Of a stretch of 64,000 nucleotides of DNA, positions 33,426-43,642 are shown piece after piece. Below the pieces are notes generated by a model that was not told where the DNA came from, ran no database searches, and was given only the letters and a program-made list of their open reading frames with translations. Position 1 is the first letter of the stretch. The number at the start of each line of letters is the position of its first letter. The DNA is taken from the NCBI GenBank assembly GCA_907164885.2, contig OU015496.1, positions 139,361,034 through 139,425,033 on the forward strand, read 5' to 3'. A program made the position numbers and the translations under genes. Source of the stretch: Dolomedes plantarius (Eukaryota; Arthropoda; Arachnida; Araneae; Dolomedidae).

Positions 33426-34849
33426 AAACCTATTTCGTATCACACATACGAAATTGTTAACGAATTATTTGCAAGGATCCAGCCTAATTCATTTGCTTCT
33501 GTGATTCTTTTTGAGCACATGGTCATAAAGATCCTGAAATCCCTATGTTAGTTAATATAAACAGTACTCTCTGAGTTCTTTGTATTTAAAAAGTAATGGG
33601 ATAATCCACTTGTGCCCGTTTTACATTTATGAGTCTAATTCCGCTTTCAAAAAGGGCAAAAAAAAAAGTCGAGTACCTCTGCAATTTTTTTCTCTGTGGT
33701 AAGGTGCTGATAAAGGAAAAAGATAAATAGTTTTATGTTTTGCAAAGCATCGTACGAAATTTTCATTGGTTTTGTACTAACATCAATATAAAGAAACATT
33801 TTAACTGTATATTTTGAAGATTCTTTGTTTTCTTTTGTTGTTACATTGCAGTGAAAGGAAAGACGTTTTATATGAGTGAAGTAAAAAATAATTTGGTTTT
33901 CGTATTAATGTAAACAAAAAGAAACATTTCAATTTCATGAAACCCGTGAAGTTTTCTCTCTGGATTTAACAATATGAGAAAGGAAAAAATAGTTTTACAG
34001 GCATTTTATAACTTTTTTTAATGGATTTTACACATTTTATGTTTTTAATTAGTGAAAAAAATTATTTAAAATTCAAGGTACTTTGTGATGTTTTATTTTC
34101 TTGTTGCGATGTTACGAAGAAAAAGTCCTATTCACGGGTGAAAGAAAAACTATCAGGAGTTTTTGTACATATTTAAACAAAAAGAAAAAAATCAAGCAAA
34201 CTTAAATTTTTCGTTATCCTGTAAAATGGACAATGAATTAAGAAATTGTCTTACAGGCATTGCATTTTTTTTTATCGCAGGGTTTGTACTAACGTAAAGT
34301 GGAAAGAAAAATTCAACTCAGCTGATTCTTTAATGCTTTCTTTTTCGCGTTAGCATTGTTGCCAGGGAAAAATAAGATTTTTTTTTCTTCATGACATAAT
34401 AAAATTTCCTCATCAGTCTTGTTTCAAAGTTAAAGGAAAAGACAATTTCAACATTGAATGCGATTCTGTAAACTATTTTTTCTGTTGTTAATATGTATTA
34501 CAAAAAGAATTACTTTTAAAGATGTGAACAAAAAGATCATCACAGAATTTGTGTAATTTATTTAATGCTAAGGAAAAAGGGAAGAAAAATATAACGATCT
34601 GGTTGTCCCATTTTTAGATTTCATGTTTTTACTTCAGTTTGAAAATACAATTGGCTATTTACTCGTGATTTCTTCTTTCCGTACTGCTGAGCTGTACAGT
34701 TACAAAGCTAAGTCATGTTTGGATTTTCTACTGGGCTTCACAACCAATTTTCCAACTTAGAGTGAGAATTTATACGGGGAGTGCATCGCATTGATTCACA
34801 TGCTTGAAAAGTAAGGGAAAGATCAACACATGCACACAACAAAATAGCC
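33426..34849. other. AT-rich intergenic, weakly repetitive
   Basis: Motifs such as TTGTACTAACATCAAT, AAACAAAAAGAAA and CTTACAGGCATT recur irregularly between 33720 and 34330, suggesting a decayed tandem repeat. No gene. Confidence 0.35.
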
Positions 34850-34985
34850 AATGGGGTTTAAAATTTGGATTATAATATATCACGAGGGAAAACTTACAGA
34901 AATTTGCGGAACCTCCGAAAATAAAATCTCTGAGCTATCAATCCGTAAAAGATTCCAGATTCTGTATTTTAAATATATAAATGTA

Positions 34986-35022
34986 TATATACATGCCTAC
35001 ATACGTACACACGTACACACAC

Positions 35023-35056
<34 letters not shown>
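34986..35056. repeat. (AC)n(AT)n microsatellite, left of Tc1 copy 1
   Basis: AC-rich then AT run reaching the element's first base. With 36470-36511, AT then GT, it forms one (AC)n(AT)n(GT)n array split by the Tc1. Confidence 0.85.
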
Positions 35057-35059
<3 letters not shown>

Positions 35060-36469
35060 TCATGGACAAAAAAATTAGCGCACCAAGAAATAATTGCGGG
35101 ATCGTAACGAAACTTGCAATAAAGGTACATGTCGGAGAGATATGCAAATGATTAGAAATGCAGCGTGATTGCGTATTACGTATAGCCGGTAGAGGGCGTT
35201 GAACATCGTACTCTGTGGAGTATAAAACAGGTAACCAAAGCTTGTTTGAGTGTGCTGAATCATTTACAAAGGAAGAGCTCAGATAGACATGCCATTACGC
35301 CGTGTTCGAAGACAATATAAGCAGTTGTCGCAGTTTGAGAGGGGGAGAATCGTCGGGATGATGGAAGCTGGGTGGTCAGCTAGGCGAGTAGCTAGTCAAT
35401 TAGGTCACTCTGATTGTGTTGTGAGGAGGTGTTGGGACCAGTGGACCCGAGAGATGTCATGTACACGAAGACCAGGCTCAGGACGCCCTCGACAGACCAG
35501 TCGTCGAGAAGACCGCCACATCGCAAGAAATGCACGCGTACAGCCAACTGCTTCATCGGCCGCCATCCAGGCACAGGTAGCACCTTCACTAGGGGCCTCT
35601 GTGTCTTCTCGAACCATACGAAGGCGCCTGGCTGAAGGACAGTTGGCATCGCGGCGCCCATTACGTGTGCTGCACTTGACGCCCACCCATCGACGCCTCC
35701 GTTTGGAGTTTTGCCGCGCACGAGGAAACTGGACTGCAGCGGAGTGGAACAAGGTCGTCTTTAGCGACGAATCCAGATTCAATCTCGGCAGTGATGACAA
35801 TCGTGTTCGTGTGTGGAGAGCCCGTGGTGAACGCTTCAATCCTGCCTTTTCTGTACAGCGACACATCGCTCCCACAGCTGGTGTGATGGTATGGAGTGCC
35901 ATTGCCTACAATGCACGGTCACCCCTAGTATTGTTCCGTGGCACCATGACAGCCCAGCGGTATGTTCATGAAATCCTGCAACCACATGTGTTGCCACTCA
36001 TGCAACGGCTCCCAGGAGCCATTTTTCTACAAGACAATGCTCGGCCTCATACGGCAAGGGTGTCACAAGACTGTCTCCGCACTGTTACTACCCTTCCTTG
36101 GCCTGCCCGATCCCCAGATTTGTCTCCAATCGAGCATATCTGGGATCATTTGGGACGACGAGTTGGGCATCCCACGAGTTTGAACGAACTAGAGGCAAGG
36201 TTACAGCAAATATGGAACGAAATGTCTCAAGACATCATACATAACTTGTATGACTCAATGCCCGATCGTATCGCATCGTGCATTCGCGCTAGAGGGGGTC
36301 CAACGGAGTATTAACTCCTCCGTTCTTGTGCCTTTTTCTCTGAAATAAATTATCCTTTTTCTTTGATTTTCTTATCATTTACTTATATCAAAATAGTCAT
36401 TACGTATGTAAAATTTCGTTTCATTTTGACGACTCCTTCTTGGTTCGCTAATTTTTTTGTCCATGAGTG
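35057..36469 (+). mobile_element. Tc1-like element, copy 1, complete
   Basis: 1,413 bp. Termini CACTCATGGACAAAAAAATT and AATTTTTTTGTCCATGAGTG are perfect inverted repeats (GCGCACCAAGAA against TTCTTGGTTCGC extends them with mismatch). TA flanks at 35055-35056 and 36470-36471. It carries an uninterrupted transposase with all three catalytic acids and may still be mobile. Confidence 0.95.
35289..36314 (+). CDS. Tc1-like transposase, intact, 341 residues
   Basis: Cut-and-paste DNA transposase of the IS630/Tc1/mariner superfamily. Starts MPLRRVRRQYKQLSQFERGR, the first Met, 232 bp inside the element; the same start is kept in copy 2. Helix-turn-helix around GRIVGMMEAGWSARRVASQL, a GRPR-like hook (SGRPRQTSRRED), a second HTH (SSRTIRRRLAEG), then the catalytic core: VVFSDESRFN (Asp), FLQDNARPHT (Asp), SPDLSPIEHIW (Glu). 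Only 32 residues separate the last two, two fewer than classic DD34E. Ends RARGGPTEY. Length is normal for Tc1. The reverse-strand frames over it are shadows. Confidence 0.95.
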   Translation: MPLRRVRRQYKQLSQFERGRIVGMMEAGWSARRVASQLGHSDCVVRRCWDQWTREMSCTRRPGSGRPRQTSRREDRHIARNARVQPTASSAAIQAQVAPSLGASVSSRTIRRRLAEGQLASRRPLRVLHLTPTHRRLRLEFCRARGNWTAAEWNKVVFSDESRFNLGSDDNRVRVWRARGERFNPAFSVQRHIAPTAGVMVWSAIAYNARSPLVLFRGTMTAQRYVHEILQPHVLPLMQRLPGAIFLQDNARPHTARVSQDCLRTVTTLPWPARSPDLSPIEHIWDHLGRRVGHPTSLNELEARLQQIWNEMSQDIIHNLYDSMPDRIASCIRARGGPTEY

Positions 36470-36511
36470 TATATATATATATATGTGCGTGTGTGTGTGT
36501 GTGTGTGTGTA
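36470..36511. repeat. (TA)n(TG)n microsatellite, right of Tc1 copy 1
   Basis: TATATA then TGTGTG repeats, the right half of the array interrupted by the Tc1. Confidence 0.85.
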
Positions 36512-37008
36512 AGTAATGAATTCAGAATCGGAAACAGAAGAAAGGAATCATTACGGCAGGCAATGACTTGGGCTGGGTGTCGTTGGCTTGAGTAGTTATT
36601 TAATGAGGTCAATACAGTCCAGTTGATGGGAATAATGAGTTTATACATTATGATAATGAGTGTACCCATTATGGATATTTAATTAATTAAAATATTATGA
36701 GAAATATAAGAGGGGAAGCTATTTATATATTTACAAAGAACAGAGAGAATGGCTAGTAGTGTCCTGTTCAACCCATATCCAATACGCTAAGTGGCGCACA
36801 GTTCGACTTCCACACATGAACATTATAAAGTTAGTTTCGCTTGTCCACGTGATCATATATAGTGCGATATGCCAAGCGAGAGCCAGGTGCCACAAGTACT
36901 GCCATCGTCGGGAGAGTCACAAATTGAAATGCAAAGGGGTAAGGTTGTATAAGAGTTACGGAAAGGAATGGACAAGATTAAGGGAAAAACCGGTGGTATT
37001 ATTATTAC
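36512..37008. other. Intergenic, no feature
   Basis: No gene or repeat recognised; the 101-codon frame at 36759-37064 runs into the microsatellite and is not credible. Confidence 0.45.
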
Positions 37009-37009
37009 T

Positions 37010-37062
<53 letters not shown>
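37009..37062. repeat. Palindromic (AC)n(AT)n(GT)n microsatellite
   Basis: ACACAC, then ATATAT, then GTGTGT: a near-perfect 54-bp palindrome able to extrude a cruciform. It is the uninterrupted counterpart of the array split at 35056/36470. Confidence 0.9.
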
Positions 37063-37860
37063 AAGTAACGTAATTGTAGTCCAAAAAATAAATCCAAACT
37101 AAAATTTATTAAATATATAGATAAAATACGTTTTTCAGAAAAGTCGACATTTTTATTATTTGATGGATAATTTTTAAAGATGCAGCCATTATTATAAACT
37201 CTACATGGTGCTGGAAACTTCCTCAAATATATAAATTATCCTCAAAACAAACGCGCCTGAGGAAACAATCAATATGAAAAACATCTACTACCCATTCACC
37301 TACTGCTTGAACAAAAAGCACAGTTGAGTAATTTGAGGATAAATCCTTAGTTCTGACTCATTTAGAGACACTTTTTAAGTCAATACACAGCGCCGAAGTT
37401 CCCATGGTTATCTCGTTATATTTACTTTGCATCAAGAGGTCGATATAACTCTCTGATCATCACTCCGCTATACATAGGTGCGTATACACCTAAGTAGTGG
37501 ATTCTTTTATAAAAGCGTGGGTAAATATAATGTTTCGTTTCCTGTTTTCGGGAATTATTTAATCATGTTAGATATTTTGCTTCTTCACTATTTTTTTTTT
37601 TTTTCATATGGCTTACCAAGATCATGTTCACTGGTTTATAATATTTAAGATTGAAAAAAGAAATCTCGTTGAGGCATCTTGTTTTTAATTTCTACTTCTT
37701 CAAAATAAGCATAAACTTCCCTTCTACCCATGTATATTCTCTTCTTCAGTTCCTTTTGCAGAAAGACTACAATTAGTTTTTAACCAAGGCTACTTAAATT
37801 TTTAAGCATATGCCTTTAAATGGGTCTAAAAATCTATAAATCTGTACCTTATGCTGATAT
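37063..37860. other. Intergenic, no feature
   Basis: AT-rich; a T-run near 37592-37605; no gene recognised. Confidence 0.4.
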
Positions 37861-38578
37861 ATTCTGGTTTTTGAAAATTTCCTTGCCTATAGTGAGTTGA
37901 CAACCGAAAATATATTTTACACTTTGGTATGATTATTTTCGTTTTTGAGCGGTTATAGAATTATAGTGGTTATAGAGGTTTTAGCGTTATTATAGTAGTT
38001 TTTGAAATTCTCTTTTCCTATAGTGAGTTAACAGCTGAATATATATTTTACACATAGGCGGGATTATTTTCGTTTTTTAACTGGATATAGAGGTTGCAGA
38101 GTTATTATAGTGGGTTTTGAAATTTTCCTCGCCTACAGTGAGTTGACAGCCGAAAATGTATTTTACTCATTTGCGTGATTATTTTCGTTTTTGAGTGGTT
38201 ATAGAGGTTATAGCGTTATTATAGTGGTTTTTGAAAAATTCTTTGCCTATAGTGAGTTGACAGGCAAAAATATATTTTACACATTGGCATGATTATTTTC
38301 GTTATTTTAGTGTTTATATAATTATAGTAGTCATAGAGGTTATAGCGTTATTATAGTGGCTTTTGAAATTTCCTTGCCTACATTGAGTTGACAGCCGAAA
38401 ATATATTTTATACATTGGCGTGATTATTTTCGTTTTTTGAGTGTTTACATAATTATAGTGGCCATAGAGGTTATAGTGTTATTATATTGATTTTTGAAAT
38501 TTTCCTTGCCTATAGTGAGTTGACAGCCGAAAATATATTTTACACATTGGAGTGATTATTTTCGTTTCTTGAGTGGCC
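37861..38578 (+). repeat. Minisatellite, six units of about 113-132 bp
   Basis: Units carry CCTATAGTGAGTTGACAGCC (near 37885, 38017, 38131, 38246, 38375 and 38507), ATATATTTTACACATTGG, GATTATTTTCGTTTTTGAG and GTTATAGCGTTATTATAGTG. Spacing alternates because some units have an extra ATAATTATAGTGG block. Confidence 0.9.
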
Positions 38579-38689
38579 AAAAAAGATATCATCACCAGTT
38601 TGCCTCAGAACCTACTCGCAAACTCAGCTTGTAATGAGCAAATGGACGGAATCATCATCTAGTGAAGTTACACGTTTCGGAAGGTGGAG

Positions 38690-38930
38690 TCAGTCCGTTT
38701 TAGGGAAAATGAAGCCGAGAGAACGGGGAGAGGGAGGGAGGGGGTTGCAAGTAGAGGGACGAGGGTCTAAAGCGGCTAAGCTCTGCCTGGATTAAGCTGG
38801 GATGGTGTCCGAGAGAATCCCGTAATCGTGCTGCCGAGGACGCGGTATTACTCACTGGTTTGACTACGAGGCGGGAATACAGAGCAGCTGATGCCTCGGT
38901 GTCTGCACAGCCCAACTCGATGATTAAAAT
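38690..38930. other. GC-rich patch
   Basis: Purine-rich GGGGAGAGGGAGGGAGGGGG (38728-38747) then CpG-containing sequence. No coding motif in any frame. Confidence 0.35.
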
Positions 38931-39248
38931 AAGGTTGAACTTAATTCGTTAAAGGAACGCTGAAGATATCCGCTTGTGTGTGTGTGCATGCATTTATTTG
39001 CCCCGAAAGACACAGATCAGAGGAATGGTAGCATAATTGGAGTTTGGTGTACGTGAGTAAACAATAACGAAGGATTTTAAACCGACTGTCAATGGCAGAG
39101 ATACGACGGGGACATTTTGGGGCTGCATGTTGTCTTGGTTTAGCATTCTTCCGTTATTACGTAAATTAAAAGTAAATAAAAAAATAAGGTTTTGAAAATG
39201 ATTAAACAGTTCGCACAATTTCTTGCTTTGAAATATAAATAAAAATAC

Positions 39249-39249
<1 letters not shown>

Positions 39250-39303
<54 letters not shown>

Positions 39304-39454
39304 TGCTAGATTTCTAGAAATAGAGGTGCCGGAACGGTAACCTTCCGGGGTGTGTTCCGGGTTTTTTTTCCCCAAATTATTGATAAAGAGAGGTAGCGGA
39401 ACGCCGTTCAGGCGCGTTCTAGCCCTGTATCTATATAGCCCTGTATATCTAGCC

Positions 39455-39494
<40 letters not shown>
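39250..39494. repeat. (TA)n arrays around a hAT MITE
   Basis: TA run 39250-39300 and another 39457-39494; the MITE 39301-39429 lies between. Confidence 0.8.
39301..39429. mobile_element. Short hAT-like MITE
   Basis: Ends CAGTGCTAGA and TCTAGCCCTG are inverted (one mismatch). Interior GGTGCCGGAACGG and GGAACGCCGTTCAGGCGCG is GC-rich against AT flanks. Target duplication cannot be judged in TA repeats. Confidence 0.6.
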
Positions 39495-39496
<2 letters not shown>

Positions 39497-39840
39497 CAAA
39501 ATTACAAGAATACTTTATAATCACTTATGTAGATAAAGCAGCCAACAACTATGCAATTATTTGTAAAAAATATTTTAAGTTTAAAAAAAAAAACAGCTAG
39601 AAAATAGTGATCTTTTTCAGCCTTTAAAAGAAACTACTAGTATTATTATTAAGAAAATTATAGCAAAATATAAACTACTAGGTATATCATCAAACAACTA
39701 TCTCTGTCCATATATTACTTTAGTTCCTAAATTTCATAAAACACCTATTGCATTTAGAGCAGTAACCTGTGGTCACAACACTTATGCTACTAAAGCAAGT
39801 GTAATATTATTAAATTACCTTAAATTAATGTATAAAAATA

Positions 39841-41253
39841 CACTCATGGACAAAAAAATTAGCGCACCAAGAAATAATTGCGGGATCGTAACGAAACTTG
39901 CAATGAAGGTACATGTCGGGGAGATATGCAAATGATTAGAAATGCAGCGTGATTGCGCATTACGTATAGCCGGTAGAGGGCGTTGAACATCGTACTCTGT
40001 GGAGTATTGGACCCCCTCTAGCGCGAATGCACAATGTGATACTGTCGGGCATTGAGTTATACAAGTTCTGTATGATGTCTCGAGACATTTCGTTCCACAT
40101 TTGCTGTAACCTTGCCTCTAGTTCGTTCAAACTCGTGGGATGCCCAACTCGTCGTCCCAAATGATCCCAGATATGCTCGATTGGAGACAAATCTGGGGAT
40201 CGGGCAGGCCAAGGAAGGGTAGTAACAGTGCGGAGACAGTCTTGTGACACCCTTGCCGTATGAGGCCGAGCATTGTCTTGTTGAAAAATAGCTCCTGGGA
40301 GCCGTTGCATGAGTGGCAACACATGTGGTTGCAGGATTTCATGAACATACCGCTGGGCTGTAATGGTGCCACGGAACAATACTAGGGGTGACCGTGTATT
40401 GTAGGCAATGGCACCCCATACCATCACACCAGCTGTGAGAGCGATGTGTCGCTGTACAGCAAAGGCAAGATTGAAGCGTTCACCACGGGCTCTCCACACA
40501 CGAACACGATTGTCATCACTGCCGAGATTGAATCTGGATTCGTCGCTAAAGACGACCTTGTTCCATTCCGCTGCAGTCCAGTTTCCTCGTGCGCGGCAAA
40601 ACTCCAAACGGAGGCGTCGATGGGTGGACGTCAAGGTCAGCACACGTAATGGGCGCCGCGATACCAACTGTCCTTCAGCCAGGCGCCTTCGTATGGTTCG
40701 AGAAGACACAGAGGCCCCTAGTGAAGGTGCTACCTGTGCCTGGATGGCGGCCGATGAAGCAGTTGGCTGTACGCGTGCATTTCTTACGATGTGGCGGTCT
40801 TCTCGACGACTGGTCTGTCGAGGGCGTCCTGAGCCTGGTCTTCTTGTACATGACATCTCTCGGGTCCATAGGTCCCAACACCTCCTCACAACACAATCAG
40901 AGCGGCCTAATTGACGAGCTATTCGCCTAGCTGACCACCCAGCTTCCATCATCCCGTCGATTCTCCCCCTCTCAAACTGCGACAAATGCTTATATTGTCT
41001 TCGAACACGGCGTAATGGCATGTCTATCTCAGCTCTTCCTTTGTAAATGATTCAGCACACTCAAACAAGCTTTGGTTACCTGTTTTATACTCCACAGAGT
41101 ACGATGTTCAACGCCCTCTACTGGCTATACGTAATGCACAATCACGCTGCATTTCTAATCATTTGCATATCTTCCCGACATGTACCTTCATTGCAAGTTT
41201 CGTTACGATCCCGCAATTATTTCTTGGTGCGCTAATTTTTTTGTCCATGAGTG
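39841..41253 (-). mobile_element. Tc1-like element, copy 2, with swapped 3' end
   Basis: 1,413 bp, TA at 39839-39840 and 41254-41255, inverted relative to copy 1. Its left 167 bp (39841-40007) is the inverted copy of its right 167 bp (41087-41253), with three mismatches seen. In copy 1 the corresponding 167 bp after GGTCCA is a different sequence, so copy 2 has replaced its native 3' end by a second 5' end. Confidence 0.93.
39960..41021 (-). CDS. Tc1-like transposase with chimeric C-terminus, 353 residues
   Basis: The same protein as 35289-36314 with substitutions, start MPLRRVRRQYKHLSQFERGR. HTH regions and catalytic residues are kept: VVFSDESRFN, FQQDNARPHT, SPDLSPIEHIW (32-residue spacing). 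After RARGGP the native TEY-stop is gone; the frame reads 13 codons into inverted 5'-end sequence (ILHRVRCSTPSTGYT tail) before TAA at 39960. The core is intact, so activity is possible but untested. Confidence 0.9.
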   Translation of the reverse strand: MPLRRVRRQYKHLSQFERGRIDGMMEAGWSARRIARQLGRSDCVVRRCWDLWTREMSCTRRPGSGRPRQTSRREDRHIVRNARVQPTASSAAIQAQVAPSLGASVSSRTIRRRLAEGQLVSRRPLRVLTLTSTHRRLRLEFCRARGNWTAAEWNKVVFSDESRFNLGSDDNRVRVWRARGERFNLAFAVQRHIALTAGVMVWGAIAYNTRSPLVLFRGTITAQRYVHEILQPHVLPLMQRLPGAIFQQDNARPHTARVSQDCLRTVTTLPWPARSPDLSPIEHIWDHLGRRVGHPTSLNELEARLQQMWNEMSRDIIQNLYNSMPDSITLCIRARGGPILHRVRCSTPSTGYT

Positions 41254-42035
41254 TATAACATCTGGTGTTTGTGGTATAATTGATAATAGCTTTAGTCAAA
41301 TTGAAAACTACAAACATTAGATAATTGTAAAAGAGTTGTAACTCATGATTTTAAAGATCTATTTAATAATATCAATATAATTGATTTAAATAGAATAATC
41401 ATAAAGTTAGTACAAAATAATATTCAATACTTAGGCACGAAATTAAACTAACTCGTTTCAATAGGCTCCTAGATTTTGTAACTAAACATAATTACATAGT
41501 TCATAATAATAGTATATACTTACAGACCAAAGGTGTACCACAAGGTGGAAATGCTTCAAGTATGCTAGCTAATATATACTTACATTATTTTGAAATTAAT
41601 AATATAAATAATTGCATTTACAATATATTTAGGTATATAGATGATATAATAGTAATTAATAAAAGTAATAACCACATAGATTTAAATTTTTACCCTCCTA
41701 ATCTGGAACTAATTAAAAGTAGCCAAGATAATATTAATGTAAACTTTTTAGATATTAACATTAAATTAAATTCTCATAGCAAATTTACTTTTGACTTATA
41801 CGACAAAAGATCTGACTATGATTTTAATATTGTTAAATTTCAAAATTACCTAACCTGTTTACATAAATCTGTTTTTAATAACATTATTGTAAATCAGTTA
41901 GTTCGTATAAATAGGCTATGTTCTACACAGAATAGGAATAAGCATATTTTAGACTTGATAGCTGTGCTAACACGTAATTATTACCCCGAAAGTCTATCTA
42001 AACACATAATTGGTTGTTTTAGTTTTAATGAATAG

Positions 42036-42605
42036 TTTGTTCTGTTGCAATTAATAAGTAAATCATAATAATAATAAAAAATAAAAAAATAACTACTAAA
42101 AATAAAAAATAAAAAAATAAAATTAAAATCTTAAGTAAAAATAAAAATGAGATAAAAAATAACTCTTAGTACTAATAATAAAAAACTAAATTAATAAAGG
42201 TTTAATAGTCCTAAAACACAGTATCCATAGTAGGTCTGTTTCTGTGTTTCCATAATCTCCATGGTTGCAAGTTTTGTGACGTCAGTCATCTTGCGGTTAC
42301 TTATTCTTAAATTCCACTCTGTCTAGCGCCAGGTTTGGAGTTCTATGGTTAAGTAACTCTTTATTCAATTCTACAGTTTTTCATGGATTGTACGGTGTCT
42401 GAGTATGTTTATTGTATAGATCATACTTATCTGAAACAATCCATTGGTTTTTAGACAGTATTGACACCACTGATGATGAGATATTGTCTAAAACCTCTTT
42501 CAATCTTATCTTTTCATGTTTTTGGTTCTGGCTGTAGTAGCTTTAGTGCTCATACTGGTTTTTCTCTTTCAACTTTATTTTATATATATCTATATGTATG
42601 TATAT
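42036..42605. other. Low-complexity A-rich then unremarkable DNA
   Basis: AATAAAAAATAAAA repeats at 42070-42180, then intergenic sequence containing ACTGATGATGAGATATTGTC; may be the 3' part of the RT element. Confidence 0.35.
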
Positions 42606-42767
42606 TGGAATCTCGATTGATCGTCTCTCAAGAGACCGATCGAACTGAACAATAAATGCGTGAAAACGATAGATGCGGGAACATAAAGCAGTATGATCGT
42701 CGGGACTGGGTGAAATAAAACAACATATACGGGAAAACGATGATTTGGGGAACGATCGATCGAGATT

Positions 42768-42770
<3 letters not shown>
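42606..42770. mobile_element. MITE in a (TA)n array
   Basis: TGGAATCTCGATTGATCG and CGATCGATCGAGATTCCA, 18-bp inverted termini with one mismatch; 165 bp; flanked by TATATA runs. Confidence 0.7.
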
Positions 42771-42812
<42 letters not shown>

Positions 42813-42826
42813 TATATACATATTTG

Positions 42827-42998
42827 CAGTGAAACTTCTCAATGGCGGCCAGTAATGGTTCCAAAAAAAAAAATTTTTTTTTGAGGGGTTACCGTCGAAA
42901 AGAGGTTTCTTCCATCACATTGGCTCTATGAAGTCTTTAATCGGTCCTGAACAAAATACTGCCGTTTAGAGGAGTGGTTGCCTAGTAAAGTTTCCCTT
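42827..42998. mobile_element. pogo/Tigger-like MITE, decayed
   Basis: The left end CAGTGAAACTTCTCAATGGC resembles the complement of the right end AGTAAAGTTTCCCTT with mismatches; GAGGGGTTACCGTC and GAGTGGTTGCCTAG recur inside. Begins where the TA array (42771-42820) ends. Confidence 0.5.
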
Positions 42999-43359
42999 AT
43001 ATATGAAGAATTCTATCGTAAGAACTTTAGGACATTTTGTACGTGTGGTCAGATCCTTTAAAGACCATGAGAAACTGGACTCACGGAGACAAGGACTCAC
43101 GGAGGAGTCCTTGTTCGAATTTACGGACACAGGAACTCATAAATTAACCTTTGCCAGCAGATTTATGGGTTTTGGAGGGATCTAGTCTCCTGTAATACCA
43201 CGGAGAGAAAGGGCTTAAAGTGGTGTATACTGGCGTTTGTAAAATATTTTCTGGTGGCATTATATGTTAGAACTTGGTGCTGTTCGGATTTAAAAAAAAA
43301 ATTCTACTCCAGTCTTTAATTTCTTCAATATGAGTATCTGTTTGGGACCCCAATATAAT

Positions 43360-43622
43360 TTAGAAGTAATAAAAAATGTTAAGATCAGGTTCTATAGCAT
43401 TTTTAGCTACAACACCATCAAGGCCAGGGCAACTGTTGAGATGAGTTCCGTCATATTGAAGACACCACACAAAGGGCAAGTTAGAAAATCTACCAGTCTG
43501 ACTCGGTGCAGGTGTTTTTGAAGGTAGTAATGGCCAGTGAGGCCACAATAGCAGTTAACATCAGAGGCTCTTGGCAGGTTCCGTGGCAAGTGGGACGTCA
43601 GGCAGGAAAAAAACTGATGCAA
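43360..43622 (-). pseudogene. LINE fragment, C-terminal zinc knuckle
   Basis: The minus frame from 43622 reads LTGHYYLQKHLHRVRLVDF then TCPLCGVFNM; after a frameshift the overlapping frame gives THLNSCPGLDGVVAKN. Together: TGH..L..HLHR......CPLC....HL.SCP.L, the C-terminal cysteine/histidine knuckle of many non-LTR retrotransposons. Related to, but distinct from, 20400-20600. Confidence 0.65.
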
Positions 43623-43642
43623 AAAGTTGCTACGGTATTTTT

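Larger units (their letters stand above)
39495..42035 (+). pseudogene. Unclassified AT-rich reverse transcriptase, split by Tc1
   Basis: Two pieces flank Tc1 copy 2 (39841-41253). Left: YVDKAANNYAIICKKYF, LCPYITLVPKFHKTPIAFRA. Right: THDFKDLFNNI (RT motif A, about 41338), GVPQGGNASSMLANIYLHYF (motif B), FRYIDDIIVI (motif C, YIDD at 41634-41645), VNFLDINIKL, LYDKRSDYDFNIVKF. The right open part is 41562-42035; upstream are stops and frameshifts. It is much richer in A/T and Asn/Ile than other coding sequence here. Domain order and PKFHK recall Penelope-like or related elements, but no GIY-YIG domain is seen and the family is not settled. Confidence 0.72.

Noticed and set aside
35392..35902. 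Long minus-strand frames (109 and 165 codons), mirrored at 40408-40930
   Set aside because: Shadows of the Tc1 transposase on the opposite strand; they recur only because the element does.
37861..38578. CRISPR-like spaced repeats
   Set aside because: Units are over 110 bp and similar throughout, with no unique spacers; this is a minisatellite in animal DNA.
42543..42864. Frames rich in Tyr-Ile repeats
   Set aside because: Translations of TA microsatellites; the same applies to 13305-13493, 34938-35147 and 47052-47243.
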